From Sphingomonas sp. LR60 (lineage in GTDB: Bacteria; Pseudomonadota; Alphaproteobacteria; Sphingomonadales; Sphingomonadaceae): 64,000 bases of DNA. The notes below the pieces were generated by a model. It searched no databases. It was not told the DNA's origin and saw nothing but the letters and a program-made list of their open reading frames with translations. Each line of letters starts with the position of its first letter. The stretch's first letter is position 1. A program made the position numbers and the translations under genes. This document shows positions 55,689 through 63,806 of this stretch, in pieces. The stretch is taken from the NCBI RefSeq assembly GCF_036855935.1, contig NZ_JASPFK010000001.1, forward strand, positions 2,730,501-2,794,500. Direction: 5' to 3'.

Positions 55689-56749
55689 TCCGCGTGCTGC
55701 TCTACGCTTGGCTTGCCGCCGTTGTGGTCGCCGCCCCCGCTGCGGTCCCCTACCCCGTCGTCCGCCCGGGGATCGTGCTACGCTTTCCTGCCGACCACGG
55801 CGCCCATCCGGCATTCCGAACCGAATGGTGGTACGTCACTGGCTGGCTGCGTACCGATGCAGGGGAGGACCTGGGCTTCCAAGTCACTTTCTTCCGCACG
55901 CGCCCGCCTATAGGCGAGGCGAACCCCAGCCGGTTTGCCGCGCGGCAGGTACTGTTTGCGCACGCCGCCTTGTCCGATCCCGCCACGGGTCGCCTGGTCC
56001 ATGGCGAGCGCGCCGCGCGCCAGGGTTTCGGTCTTGCATCAGCGCGCACTGGTGACGCCGATATCGCGATCCGCAACTGGCGGTTGCGTCGCGCTACCGA
56101 TGGCCGCTGGTCGACACGGGTCAAGGCGAAGGACTTCGCGCTGGCCCTCGATTTCCGATCGACCCAACCGCCGCTGCCGCAGGGGCTGGGCGGCTACAGC
56201 CGCAAAGGGCCGCGCCCCGAGCAGGCGAGCTACTATTATTCGATCCCGCACTTGCGCGTTGCTGGTCGGGTGCGGCGCGGCAACCGCATCGTCGCGGTGA
56301 CCGGCGAGGCATGGCTCGATCGCGAATGGTCGTCGGACTATCTCGCTCCCGAAGCGCAGGGCTGGGACTGGACGGGACTCAACTTCGACGATGGCTCGGC
56401 GCTGATGGCATTCCGCATCCGGCGCAAGGGCGGCGGCACGCTGTGGGCGGGCGGCGCCCTTCGTGGGCCGAACGGCACCACCACCGCGCTGGGGCCGCGG
56501 GACGTGGCGTTCCAGCCGCTCGCGACCTGGCGAAGCAGCGCCACCGGCGCGGTCTATCCGGTGTCGCAGGAAGTCAGTCTCCGCCTGAACGGCCGCATTG
56601 CCCGCTTTCGCCTGACCCCCATGTTCGCCGCACAGGAACTCGACGCACGCCGTGGTGGTCTGCCTGTTTATTGGGAGGGCGCGGTGCGGACGCGGGGTGG
56701 GCGCGGCTATCTCGAACTGACCGGCTATGACCGGGCGCTGAGGATGTGA
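55685..56749 (+). CDS. AttH-like secreted lipocalin-fold protein
   Basis: A 354-residue protein of the AttH/CrtC-lipocalin family, predicted exported (signal ending VVVAAPAAVP). It has FRTEWWYVTGWLRTDAGEDL, HAALSDPATGRLVHGERAAR, YYYSIPHLRVAGRV, GEAWLDREWSSDYL and the tandem beta-barrel pattern. AttH proteins are encoded with an FtsX-type ABC transporter, as here, and probably bind or modify a lipid or hydrophobic compound; carotenoid hydratase activity has not been shown for this branch. The start is a GTG overlapping the permease stop (GTGA). Confidence 0.88.
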   Translation: MIRVLLYAWLAAVVVAAPAAVPYPVVRPGIVLRFPADHGAHPAFRTEWWYVTGWLRTDAGEDLGFQVTFFRTRPPIGEANPSRFAARQVLFAHAALSDPATGRLVHGERAARQGFGLASARTGDADIAIRNWRLRRATDGRWSTRVKAKDFALALDFRSTQPPLPQGLGGYSRKGPRPEQASYYYSIPHLRVAGRVRRGNRIVAVTGEAWLDREWSSDYLAPEAQGWDWTGLNFDDGSALMAFRIRRKGGGTLWAGGALRGPNGTTTALGPRDVAFQPLATWRSSATGAVYPVSQEVSLRLNGRIARFRLTPMFAAQELDARRGGLPVYWEGAVRTRGGRGYLELTGYDRALRM

Positions 56750-56750
56750 C

Positions 56751-57377
56751 ATGACACAAGACCCCCTGCCCGAGTTGCCCGCTGGTGCTTTCGCGCGGCA
56801 GGACGAGGGCGACGATCTCGCTTTCTACGCCCCGCCGCGGCTCGTCACACATATCGACATGGCGGCAGTAGCCGCGTTATCCGCCCGCTACCGTGCCCTT
56901 CTGCCATCTGGCGGCCGCATCCTCGACCTCATGTCGAGTTGGGTCAGTCACCTGCCCGCCGATCGCAGCTATGCGGAGGTTGTCTGCCACGGCATGAACG
57001 CGCGCGAGCTAGCCGCCAATCCGCAGGCATCCCGTTGGTTCGTGCAGGATCTCAACCGTGATCCCGTGCTCCCGCTCGATGGCGCCGCCTTCGACGCGGC
57101 GCTGTGCTGCGTCGGCGTCCAGTATCTGCAGCGCCCCGTCCAGGTCTTCGCCGACGTCCACCGCGTGCTTCGGCCGGTCGCACCCTTCATCATCAGCTTC
57201 TCCAATCGCTGCTTCCCGACCAAGGCGGTGGCGATCTGGCGCGCACTTGATCCAGCGGGGCACGCCGCGCTCATCGAATTCTACCTGACACGTGCAGGGT
57301 TCAGGGTCAGCATGGTCGAAACACTCGCGGATGGACGACGCAGCGATCCGCTGACTATCGTTGTAGGCCACGCCTGA
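56751..57377 (+). CDS. SAM-dependent methyltransferase
   Basis: A 208-residue class I methyltransferase. Motif I is reduced (GGRILDLMSSWVSHLP), followed by VCHGMNARELAANP, the acidic motif FVQDLNRDPVLPLDG and CVGVQYLQRPVQVFADVHRV. The C-terminus FRVSMVETL and ltIVVGHA is typical of small-molecule methyltransferases. It starts two bases after the AttH-like gene and is part of the operon. The substrate is unknown; a lipid handled by the ABC system is possible. Confidence 0.85.
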   Translation: MTQDPLPELPAGAFARQDEGDDLAFYAPPRLVTHIDMAAVAALSARYRALLPSGGRILDLMSSWVSHLPADRSYAEVVCHGMNARELAANPQASRWFVQDLNRDPVLPLDGAAFDAALCCVGVQYLQRPVQVFADVHRVLRPVAPFIISFSNRCFPTKAVAIWRALDPAGHAALIEFYLTRAGFRVSMVETLADGRRSDPLTIVVGHA

Positions 57378-57527
57378 CGTTACAAATTTGATCTTGCCGG
57401 CATACAGCTACGACCCAAAGCCGTACGTTCGCGCACCCTTCCGCGCTTCAAAACTTCGGCCATTCGTTAATGTCGATCTTACGGCTCTTCTGGCGAGCAG
57501 GTTAAGTCGAGTAGCCCCACTTTTCAG

Positions 57528-57552
57528 GCCAGCGGGCTTATCGCCCGCTGGC
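57528..57552. terminator. Terminator hairpin between convergent genes
   Basis: GCCAGCGGGC at 57528 pairs perfectly with GCCCGCTGGC at 57543 across a 5-base loop. It lies between the ends of the methyltransferase and SDR genes; on the plus strand AGAGTTTCTC follows. Confidence 0.65.
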
Positions 57553-57560
57553 AGAGTTTC

Positions 57561-58295
57561 TCAAATTTGAGCCAGGCCTCCATCGGTGAACAGCTCACTA
57601 CCCGTCATGAAGCTGCTGTCGGAGGATGCGAGGAACGCGGCAGCCGCCGCAACTTCGGATGGGTCGCCGACATGGCCGATCGGCGTGGTAGCTCCCATCT
57701 CGATCATCGCTTCGCGACCAACAACCTCGGCTGCCAATTCGGTCAGCGTCGGTCCAGGCGACAGGACGTTGACGCGGATACCCGTACCGCGTAAATCCTG
57801 CGCCCAGCTACGCGCGAGGTTGCGGACAGCAGCCTTTGAGGCGCTGTACATGCTGAATGCGGGCGTACCCATTACGCCGGTGGTCGACCCGGTGAGGATG
57901 ATCGATCCGCCCTCACTCATCAGCTGTAGGCCCTTCTGCACCGTGAAGATCGTGCCCTTCACGTTGACGTCGAAGGTCTTGTCAATATGCTCAGCCGTGA
58001 TCTCGGTGAGCGGCACCAGCGCGCCGGTTCCGGCATTGGCGAACAGGATATCGAGTGTGCCGCGCTCCTGCTTCACGGTGTCGAACAGTTGGTCGAGATC
58101 GCCGGCATCGGTCACTGATCCCGCCACTGCACGCGCATTCGCACCGAGCGTAGTCACCGCTGCGTCTAGCTTCGCCTGCCTCCGGCCGAAGATGTAGACG
58201 AACGCACCTTCCTCGATGAAGCGCTTTGCCGAGGCGAGGCCAATGCCAGTGCCGCCGCCGGTGATGATCGCAGTCTTGCCTTCAAGTCGGTTCAT
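57561..58295 (-). CDS. Short-chain dehydrogenase under HxlR control
   Basis: A 244-residue classical SDR: IITGGGTGIGLASA, FGRRQAKLDAA (basic residues for NADP), ANAGTGALV, LTGSTTGVMGTPAFSM with catalytic Ser and YSASKAAVRNLARSW with Tyr and Lys. The end is FTDGGLAQI. It is divergent from an HxlR-family regulator with an 81-base gap containing a TACCTAA/TTAGGTA palindrome. HxlR proteins often control dehydrogenases that respond to electrophiles or aldehydes. Confidence 0.9.
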   Translation of the reverse strand: MNRLEGKTAIITGGGTGIGLASAKRFIEEGAFVYIFGRRQAKLDAAVTTLGANARAVAGSVTDAGDLDQLFDTVKQERGTLDILFANAGTGALVPLTEITAEHIDKTFDVNVKGTIFTVQKGLQLMSEGGSIILTGSTTGVMGTPAFSMYSASKAAVRNLARSWAQDLRGTGIRVNVLSPGPTLTELAAEVVGREAMIEMGATTPIGHVGDPSEVAAAAAFLASSDSSFMTGSELFTDGGLAQI

Positions 58296-58337
58296 ACGTG
58301 CCTCCAGTCCTTGGTTGCACGCAGCTGGCGCTGACCC

Positions 58338-58367
58338 TACCTAATGGCAAGTATGCACCTTTAGGTA
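58338..58367. promoter_or_regulatory. HxlR-type operator
   Basis: TACCTAA at 58338 and TTAGGTA at 58361 are perfect 7-bp inverted arms 16 bases apart, centred in the gap between the divergent SDR and HxlR genes. Confidence 0.65.
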
Positions 58368-58376
58368 AGTACCAGT

Positions 58377-58781
58377 ATGTCCGAAGACGTCCAGACCACC
58401 GCCGTCGAGCCCACTTCGGTTGCTCCTCGCTTCACCTGCGGCCTCGACGCGACCCTGAAAATCATCTCAGGCAAGTGGAAGCCGCTCATTCTGTATTTCC
58501 TGTTGCGCGGACCAACGCGCTACGGCGAACTGAAGCGCGCCGTGCGCGATGTCAGCGACAAGGTGCTGATCCAGCAATTAAAGGAGCTGGAAGCGGACGG
58601 CGTATTGCGCAGGAACGACTACAAGGAGGTGCCGCCACGCGTTGACTACACGCTGACGCCGCTTGGCCAGAGCCTCGCTCAGGCGCTTGAACCCTTATGC
58701 ACCTGGGGAACTGATAACATGGTTGAGATGCAGAAGATCTTCGCCGAGCGCGATAGCTGGCTTCGCAAGAAGCACGCCTAA
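58377..58781 (+). CDS. HxlR-family transcriptional regulator
   Basis: A 134-residue winged-helix regulator. The HxlR signature is FTCGLDATLKIISGKWKPLI, followed by LLRGPTRYGELKRAVRDVSD and KVLIQQLKELEADGVLRRND. It has a cysteine at the usual N-terminal position before the helix (residue about 21), so redox or electrophile sensing is possible, as in YodB/QorR. The start has no strong ribosome site but matches the family. It is divergent from the SDR gene it most probably represses. Confidence 0.9.
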   Translation: MSEDVQTTAVEPTSVAPRFTCGLDATLKIISGKWKPLILYFLLRGPTRYGELKRAVRDVSDKVLIQQLKELEADGVLRRNDYKEVPPRVDYTLTPLGQSLAQALEPLCTWGTDNMVEMQKIFAERDSWLRKKHA

Positions 58782-59078
58782 CTGCCGCCCGGCAGACGGA
58801 CGCAAGCGACGGGGCTGGTGCGTTGCTGGCCAATCTGAACGCTTTTGATCGCGCGTTAGGCTGCCGTCAGTTTCGCCGAGGCGACCCAATGGCGGACACT
58901 CAGCGCTGTCTCGATCGCCCCATTGTCAGCCATTCGGTGTTGACGATCGCCGAACCAGTTTCCGCGGTTTGTTCATCAACCAGTATAACATCTCTTTCGG
59001 ACGCGCCGGCTGGCGCCGTTTAGGTGGTTTCAAGGACTTGTCGCAAATCGAGCAATCGGTAGTTTGGATGAGTCTTTC
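58782..59078. other. Stretch with no confident gene
   Basis: About 300 bases between the HxlR gene and a membrane-protein gene. No supported frame or repeat was recognised; the end is followed by an 11-base G run. Confidence 0.35.
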
Positions 59079-59089
59079 GGGGGGGGGGG
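59079..59089 (+). promoter_or_regulatory. G11 tract at the ribosome-site position
   Basis: Eleven G in a row end five bases before the ATG of the membrane-protein gene and take the place of its ribosome site. Long G runs are the commonest phase-variable tracts, but the exact length is also the least reliable kind of call. Confidence 0.5.
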
Positions 59090-59094
59090 CGACA

Positions 59095-59923
59095 ATGCGA
59101 TACCGTCACGCTTACCGTTGGCTGCTAGCGCTGTTCCCCCTTATTGCTCTCGCTTTCTGGCCCGGTTACTGGGGCCAACTCGGAAGGGCCCCTTTGCTCT
59201 GCACGCGCATGGGCTTACGGCCACGGCCTGGCTGATGCTCCTCACGCTGCAAAGCTGGTCCATTCATCAACGTCGAACAGAATGGCATCGTACAGCCGGG
59301 CTCGCCACGTTCGTGGTGCTGCCGCTGTTCGCGGCCGCTGGGCCACTTGCGCTGCAGGGGATGGCGAGACTCTGGCGAACTAATGCCGACCCGTTCCACA
59401 TGGCGTTCGGTTCGCAGCTGGTAGTCGCCGACATAATCGCTGGGCCCACCGTCGTCCTGCTGGTCGTCTACGCTTTTGCACATCGCCGCGAGATGGAGAG
59501 GCATGCGGCCGCCATGCTCGCAACAGCGTTGCTCGTTCTTCCGCCAATTATCGGCAGATTGTTTCCTGCCATTCCAGGCTTCCCCAAGGTGGCTGGGCTG
59601 GCTTCGGCGGGTTCCGTCTCTCGCTCCAGCTCGCTGAGGGAATTACCTTGGTAATCGCGCTCGGCCTCGCTGGCCGCTCGTCCGCTTCGCGGTTCGGCTT
59701 CGGCGTTGCGGGATCGGCCACAGCTGCGCAGATGGTTGGCTTTGAAACGATCGGCCGAACGTCAGCCTGGAACAGATGGGTCACAGTTTTGACCGACATC
59801 CCTTCCATGCCCATGGCCCTTGCAGCGGGGTTCGGTGCCACGTTCCTCCTTTGGTGGGCTTGGCGCCAAGGCTCGACTGCTCGACGACCCGCGCACGGGC
59901 AAACTGCCGACCGGTTGGTCTGA
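59095..59923 (+). pseudogene. Multi-pass membrane protein, two frameshifts
   Basis: A protein with about seven hydrophobic segments. Frame one gives MRYRHAYRWLLALFPLIALA and FWPGYWGQLG; a shift near 59190 leads to FALHAHGLTATAWLMLLTLQ, EWHRTAGLATFVVLPLF and RREMERHAAAMLATALLVLP; a second shift near 59595 leads to AGFGGFRLSLQLAEGITLVI and a last segment GFGATFLLWWAW. Both fit one lost base, for about 276 residues. Conserved His in HAHG, WHR and RHAA suggest a heme- or metal-linked membrane protein, but no family is certain. Confidence 0.6.
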
Positions 59924-59982
59924 CCCACAAACGGTCATTGAGCGGCCCCGAGCAGATGCCTAAGTTCGGACGTTCATTCATG
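59921..59982. repeat. Dispersed intergenic repeat, copy 4
   Basis: TGACCCACAAACGGTCATTG, then CCTAAGTTCGGACGTTCATT and CATG. It starts at the membrane-protein stop and matches the copy at 50416-50480. Confidence 0.55.
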
Positions 59983-60053
59983 TTGCAGCATAATGGCATA
60001 AGCGCGCGGGGGCAGCCGTTCAGCCGGGGGCGGCAAACAGCTGTCAAAAAGAT

Positions 60054-60800
60054 CTAATTGCGACGGAAGACCTGAAAGCCCGCGAACGACTGAGTCACCG
60101 GCATCAATTCAAGTTGGTTGATGTTGAGGTGAGTTGGCAACGATGCGATCCACGAGATGGTTGCCGCAATGTCCGCGGCGGTCATCGGCTCGGTATCTCC
60201 GTATAGCGTGTCCGATGCATTCTGGTCGCCGCCGGTGCGCACCAGCGTGAACTCCGTCTCAACCATCCCTAGATCGATCGTGCTGACGCGGACGCCGGTG
60301 CCATGCAGGTCCGATCGCAGGTTCAGCGAGAACTGCTGAACGAACGCCTTTGTGCCGCCGTAGACGTTCCCTCCTAGATATGGATAGGTGCCGGCGACCG
60401 ACGCAATGTTAACGATCGCGCCCTTGCGTGCGATCAGGCCGGGCAGCAGCCGGTGAGTGATCGCGACCAGCGCAGTCACGTTGGTGTCGATCATCGTGCG
60501 CCATTGCGAAAGGTCTGATTGCTGCGCGGGCGCGGTGCCGAGTGCGAGGCCAGCATTGTTGACGAGCAGGTCGATCTCGCGAAAGCGCTCCGGCAATCCG
60601 GCCAGCGCGGCATCGCGCGCCGCATCGTCCCGGACATCGAAGACTGCGGCGTGCACGCGGTCACCATGCTCATCGACAAGCGCGCTGAGCCGGTCGGCGC
60701 GGCGCCCTGTGCCGATCACCTGCCAGCCGGCATCGATCAGTGCCTTCGCGGTCGCGGCGCCGATCCCCGACGTTGCGCCAGTGACGAGGGCGGTCTTCAT
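60054..60800 (-). CDS. ydfG: YdfG-like SDR (NADP 3-hydroxyacid dehydrogenase)
   Basis: A 248-residue SDR resembling YdfG, which oxidises serine and 3-hydroxyacids. It has ALVTGATSGIGAATA, GTGRRADRLSAL (NADP), VNNAGLALG, NIASVAGTYPYLGGN and YGGTKAFVQQFSLNLR, and the typical YdfG end LELMPVTQSFAGFQVFRRN. Its start overlaps the stop of the cytochrome gene by four bases, making it the last gene of the sulfonate/sulfite operon; its link to sulfur metabolism is not obvious, but hydroxy-sulfonates or the carbon product could be the substrate. Confidence 0.88.
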   Translation of the reverse strand: MKTALVTGATSGIGAATAKALIDAGWQVIGTGRRADRLSALVDEHGDRVHAAVFDVRDDAARDAALAGLPERFREIDLLVNNAGLALGTAPAQQSDLSQWRTMIDTNVTALVAITHRLLPGLIARKGAIVNIASVAGTYPYLGGNVYGGTKAFVQQFSLNLRSDLHGTGVRVSTIDLGMVETEFTLVRTGGDQNASDTLYGDTEPMTAADIAATISWIASLPTHLNINQLELMPVTQSFAGFQVFRRN

Positions 60801-61393
60801 GGTCGATCTCCTTCCAACTTCTTCGATCCGACGCGTTCGACATTGCCGTCGTATGCGTACGGCGCCACGCTGACGAAGCCATCGCGATTGGGCATCCGGA
60901 CACGCGGCAGACTCTTCCAATCCAATCGCGTGTCCGCCGCTACGATGCCGTTGCGCCACAGAAGATACGCGACGAGGCCATAGACTTCCGGATCGGCGAG
61001 CGACCGGGGCGCGTTCAGCGGCATGGCGCGCCGGATGTAATCGAACAGCGTAGTGGCGTAGGGCCAGTAGCTGCCCACCGTCTTCAGCGGCGTTGCCGAC
61101 GCAAGCGAGCCGCGGCCGCCAACCAACGGTTCGGCGGCCCCGCCGGTGCCTTCCTCGCCGTGGCACGACGCGCACTTGTTCGCAAAGATCGCGCGCCCGG
61201 TCGCGACCGTGCCGCTGCCGGCCGGCAGCCCGCTCCCATCGCTCGCGACGGTGCGATCAAGGCGGCGGATCAGGTCGGCGGCCGCAGGACGTCCCAACGC
61301 AGCGCGCGGCACCTGCCCGCTCGCCCCGCTCGCTAAGACAAGTGCTACACCCGCGAGTAGCAGCGCCCCGCGCCTGCCCGGTCCGTCATACAT
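60797..61393 (-). CDS. c-type cytochrome, partner of the sulfite dehydrogenase
   Basis: A 198-residue exported cytochrome: a signal peptide (LLLAGVALVLASGASG), then one heme motif CASCH near residue 88 (IFANKCASCHGEEGTGG) with a candidate Met ligand in RRAMPLNAP. It is shorter than diheme SoxD. It overlaps the SoxC-like gene by eight bases. It would accept electrons from the molybdenum enzyme and pass them to the respiratory chain, as SorB does for SorA. The start at 61393 is the first with a normal signal peptide. Confidence 0.88.
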   Translation of the reverse strand: MYDGPGRRGALLLAGVALVLASGASGQVPRAALGRPAAADLIRRLDRTVASDGSGLPAGSGTVATGRAIFANKCASCHGEEGTGGAAEPLVGGRGSLASATPLKTVGSYWPYATTLFDYIRRAMPLNAPRSLADPEVYGLVAYLLWRNGIVAADTRLDWKSLPRVRMPNRDGFVSVAPYAYDGNVERVGSKKLEGDRP

Positions 61394-62648
61394 AGACGTG
61401 CGCCACTCTTCCCGCCGCGTCGATGGCCCAGCTTTGTACCGCATTGCCGTGGTAGCCCTGCCCGGTCCCGTATTTTGCCAGCCAGAGCGCACGCATCGGC
61501 TGTACCGCCCCGGTGTCATCGGTCGCGCGACTCAGCAACACCGCAGGCCCTCCGTTCCACTGCCACGGCATTCGGAAGCGGGTCAGCGCCTTCGGAAGTG
61601 CCGTGCCGAGCGCCGCTTCCGCCCAGCTTGCACCACCGTCGGCGGACACTTCGACGGCGCGGACGCACCCTCTGCCCGACCAAGCCAGCCCGCTGATCTC
61701 GTGATAACCGCGCCTGGAAAGATCGAGGCCGAACGAGGGATTGAGGATAATCGACTTCACCCCCATGCGGAGCGAGAACATCTCGGCCTTCCCGTCGGGC
61801 CGGAGGTCCGTATATTTGGCGGTCTCATCGCGGAAGAACGCGGGCTCGGCGGACACCTTGAGCTGATGCAGCCACTTGATCGACGCATTGCCTTCGATCC
61901 CGGGCAGTAGAAGGCGCATGGGATAGCCTTGGGCGGGACGCAGCGGCTCGCCGTTCTGGAACAGCGCGATCATCGCATCGTCGCGACAGATCGACAGCGG
62001 TATGCTGCGCGCCATTGCCGCGGCATCAGCACCCTCCGCCTCCACCCACCGCGCGCCGGGCAGCACGCCCGCTTCGTCGAGCAGCGTCGACAGACGAATG
62101 CCAGTCCACTCCGCGCACGATAGCAAGCCGTTGAGTTCACCCGCGCTCGCCTGCACCGGTTGGGCGGCGCTCAAGGCGCGGCTGTTGCCCGAACATTCGA
62201 TGAAGAGCAGGCGGCTCTCGCGCGGGTAACGCAACAGATCCTCGTAGCGGAAGACCAGCGGTCGTTGGACGAGGCCGTGCAGCAGCAATTCGTGCGTTCG
62301 CGCCTCGATCGCAGGAATGCCATTGTGATGGCGTTCGAAATGCACGTCATTGGGCGTGATCGTGCCTTCGAGAAGCTGGAGCGGCGTGCGCGACGAACCC
62401 GTGCCGGGGAAAGGAAGGTCGGGAACGATCCGCCGGATCCGCTCGGCCGCCGCGCCGCGCACGCCGAGCGGCGACAGCGGCGCACCAATCTCCAGCGTCG
62501 ATGCCGGGGAAGCGAACTGCGCGCTCGCCTCTCCGGCCATCAATCCGGCCGCGCCTGTCGCGCTCCACCGCAGCAAGGCGCGCCGGTGCAACAGGCCACC
62601 GCCAGCAACCCGCTCCTCACCGATCTCCGCCACCATCGATCCCGTCAA
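61386..62648 (-). CDS. soxC: SoxC-like molybdenum sulfite dehydrogenase
   Basis: A 420-residue periplasmic molybdopterin enzyme of the sulfite-oxidase family. A twin-arginine signal (HRRALLRWSATGAAGLM) shows folded export. The molybdenum cysteine is C152 in LLFIECSGNSRAL, and GYPMRLLLPGIEGNASIKWL is the family's conserved core; the C-terminal dimer domain (VEVSADGGASWAEAALG) follows. SoxC or SorA would oxidise sulfite (or sulfane sulfur) to sulfate. It overlaps the flavin monooxygenase stop (ATGA) and the cytochrome start. No soxXA/YZB genes are seen here, so direct sulfite oxidation is more likely than the full Sox cycle. Confidence 0.9.
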   Translation of the reverse strand: MTGSMVAEIGEERVAGGGLLHRRALLRWSATGAAGLMAGEASAQFASPASTLEIGAPLSPLGVRGAAAERIRRIVPDLPFPGTGSSRTPLQLLEGTITPNDVHFERHHNGIPAIEARTHELLLHGLVQRPLVFRYEDLLRYPRESRLLFIECSGNSRALSAAQPVQASAGELNGLLSCAEWTGIRLSTLLDEAGVLPGARWVEAEGADAAAMARSIPLSICRDDAMIALFQNGEPLRPAQGYPMRLLLPGIEGNASIKWLHQLKVSAEPAFFRDETAKYTDLRPDGKAEMFSLRMGVKSIILNPSFGLDLSRRGYHEISGLAWSGRGCVRAVEVSADGGASWAEAALGTALPKALTRFRMPWQWNGGPAVLLSRATDDTGAVQPMRALWLAKYGTGQGYHGNAVQSWAIDAAGRVAHVYV

Positions 62649-63770
62649 GCCGCCGTCGCCGCTTCGTGCGTTACCGCGGCATGGGCCGGTCCGTCGCGGA
62701 GCAGCGGCAGCAACTGCTCGCCCTGACGACCGATCTCGGCGAGATAGGGTGTGTCGGAGAGCACGAACGTCGTGACACCCAGATCGCGATATTTGCGCAG
62801 CGCGCTCGCGACCTCTTCCGCCGAACCGACCAGCCAGGTCGTGCCCGCCCCACCTCCGCCATAGCGGCCCGGGGCCGTGTAGAGATTATCGTCGAGCACC
62901 TCGCCGCGGCGGTGCAGATCGAGAAGACGCTGCTGACCAACTGCCTTGGCACGCCGATGCTCGTCGATCTGGCCCTGCGCCGCAGCCATCTCATCGACTT
63001 TGGCCTCGGCATCGGCCCAAGCCCTTTCGCTCGTGTCGCGCACTAACGTGGTGATGCGCAGCCCGAACTCCAGCGGCGGCAGGTCGCGATCGAGATCGCG
63101 GCTCAGGCGCTTCAATCGCTCGATCCGCTCCGCCACGCCGTCCAGCGGCTCGCCCCAGAACAGCTGCACATCCGCCTCGGTCGCCGCCACACGCTCGGCC
63201 GCGGGTGACGCCCCGCCGAAATATAGGCGCGGGTGGCGCCGCAATCCCTGCGAAGTCTGGCGCGGCGTGATCCGCGGCGTCACTGTCGAACCGGCGACCT
63301 GGAAATGCTCGCCCTCGAAGGTTACGTCCTGCTCGGCCCACAGCCGGCGCACCAGGCGCATGAACTCCTTGGTCCGGCCATAGCGATGCGCCTGGTCTCC
63401 TTCGCTGTCACCATAGGCGGCAAGGTTGTCCTGCCCGGAGACGATGTTGATCCGCACGCGCCCGCCGCTCAATTGGTCGAGCGTCGCCGCCGCGGAGGCG
63501 AAGTTCGCCGGCCGCCAGTAACCCGGCCGGATCGCGATCAGCGGTTCGAAACGCGTCGTCCGCGCGGCGAGCGCGGTGGCAATGGTGAAGGTGTCGGGCC
63601 GCCCCCAACTGGTCCCGATCAATGCGCCGTCCCAGCCGTGCTCCTCAAGCGCCAGCGCATAGCGGGTCAGCGTGTCGAGGCTGGCGGGATCGCCGTCCAC
63701 GATATCGCCGCGATGACCGCCCTCGGTTTGGTTGGGAATGTACCAGAGATATTCGGATAAGTTCGACATG
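62645..63770 (-). CDS. SsuD-like flavin-dependent sulfonate monooxygenase
   Basis: A 374-residue bacterial luciferase-like monooxygenase close to alkanesulfonate monooxygenase SsuD, which uses FMNH2 to split the C-S bond and release sulfite. It has EYLWYIPNQTEGGH, ALEEHGWDGALIGTSWGRPD, LAARTTRFEPLIAIRPGYWR, PANFASAAATLDQLSGGRVR, INIVSGQD and YFGGASPAAERVAA. The sulfite it makes would be handled by the SoxC-like enzyme whose gene overlaps its stop. It needs a flavin reductase; the cut gene upstream may encode it. Confidence 0.9.
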
Positions 63771-63806
63771 GAAGGAACTCCGTGCTGGCAGGATCGGGAA
63801 AACTGG

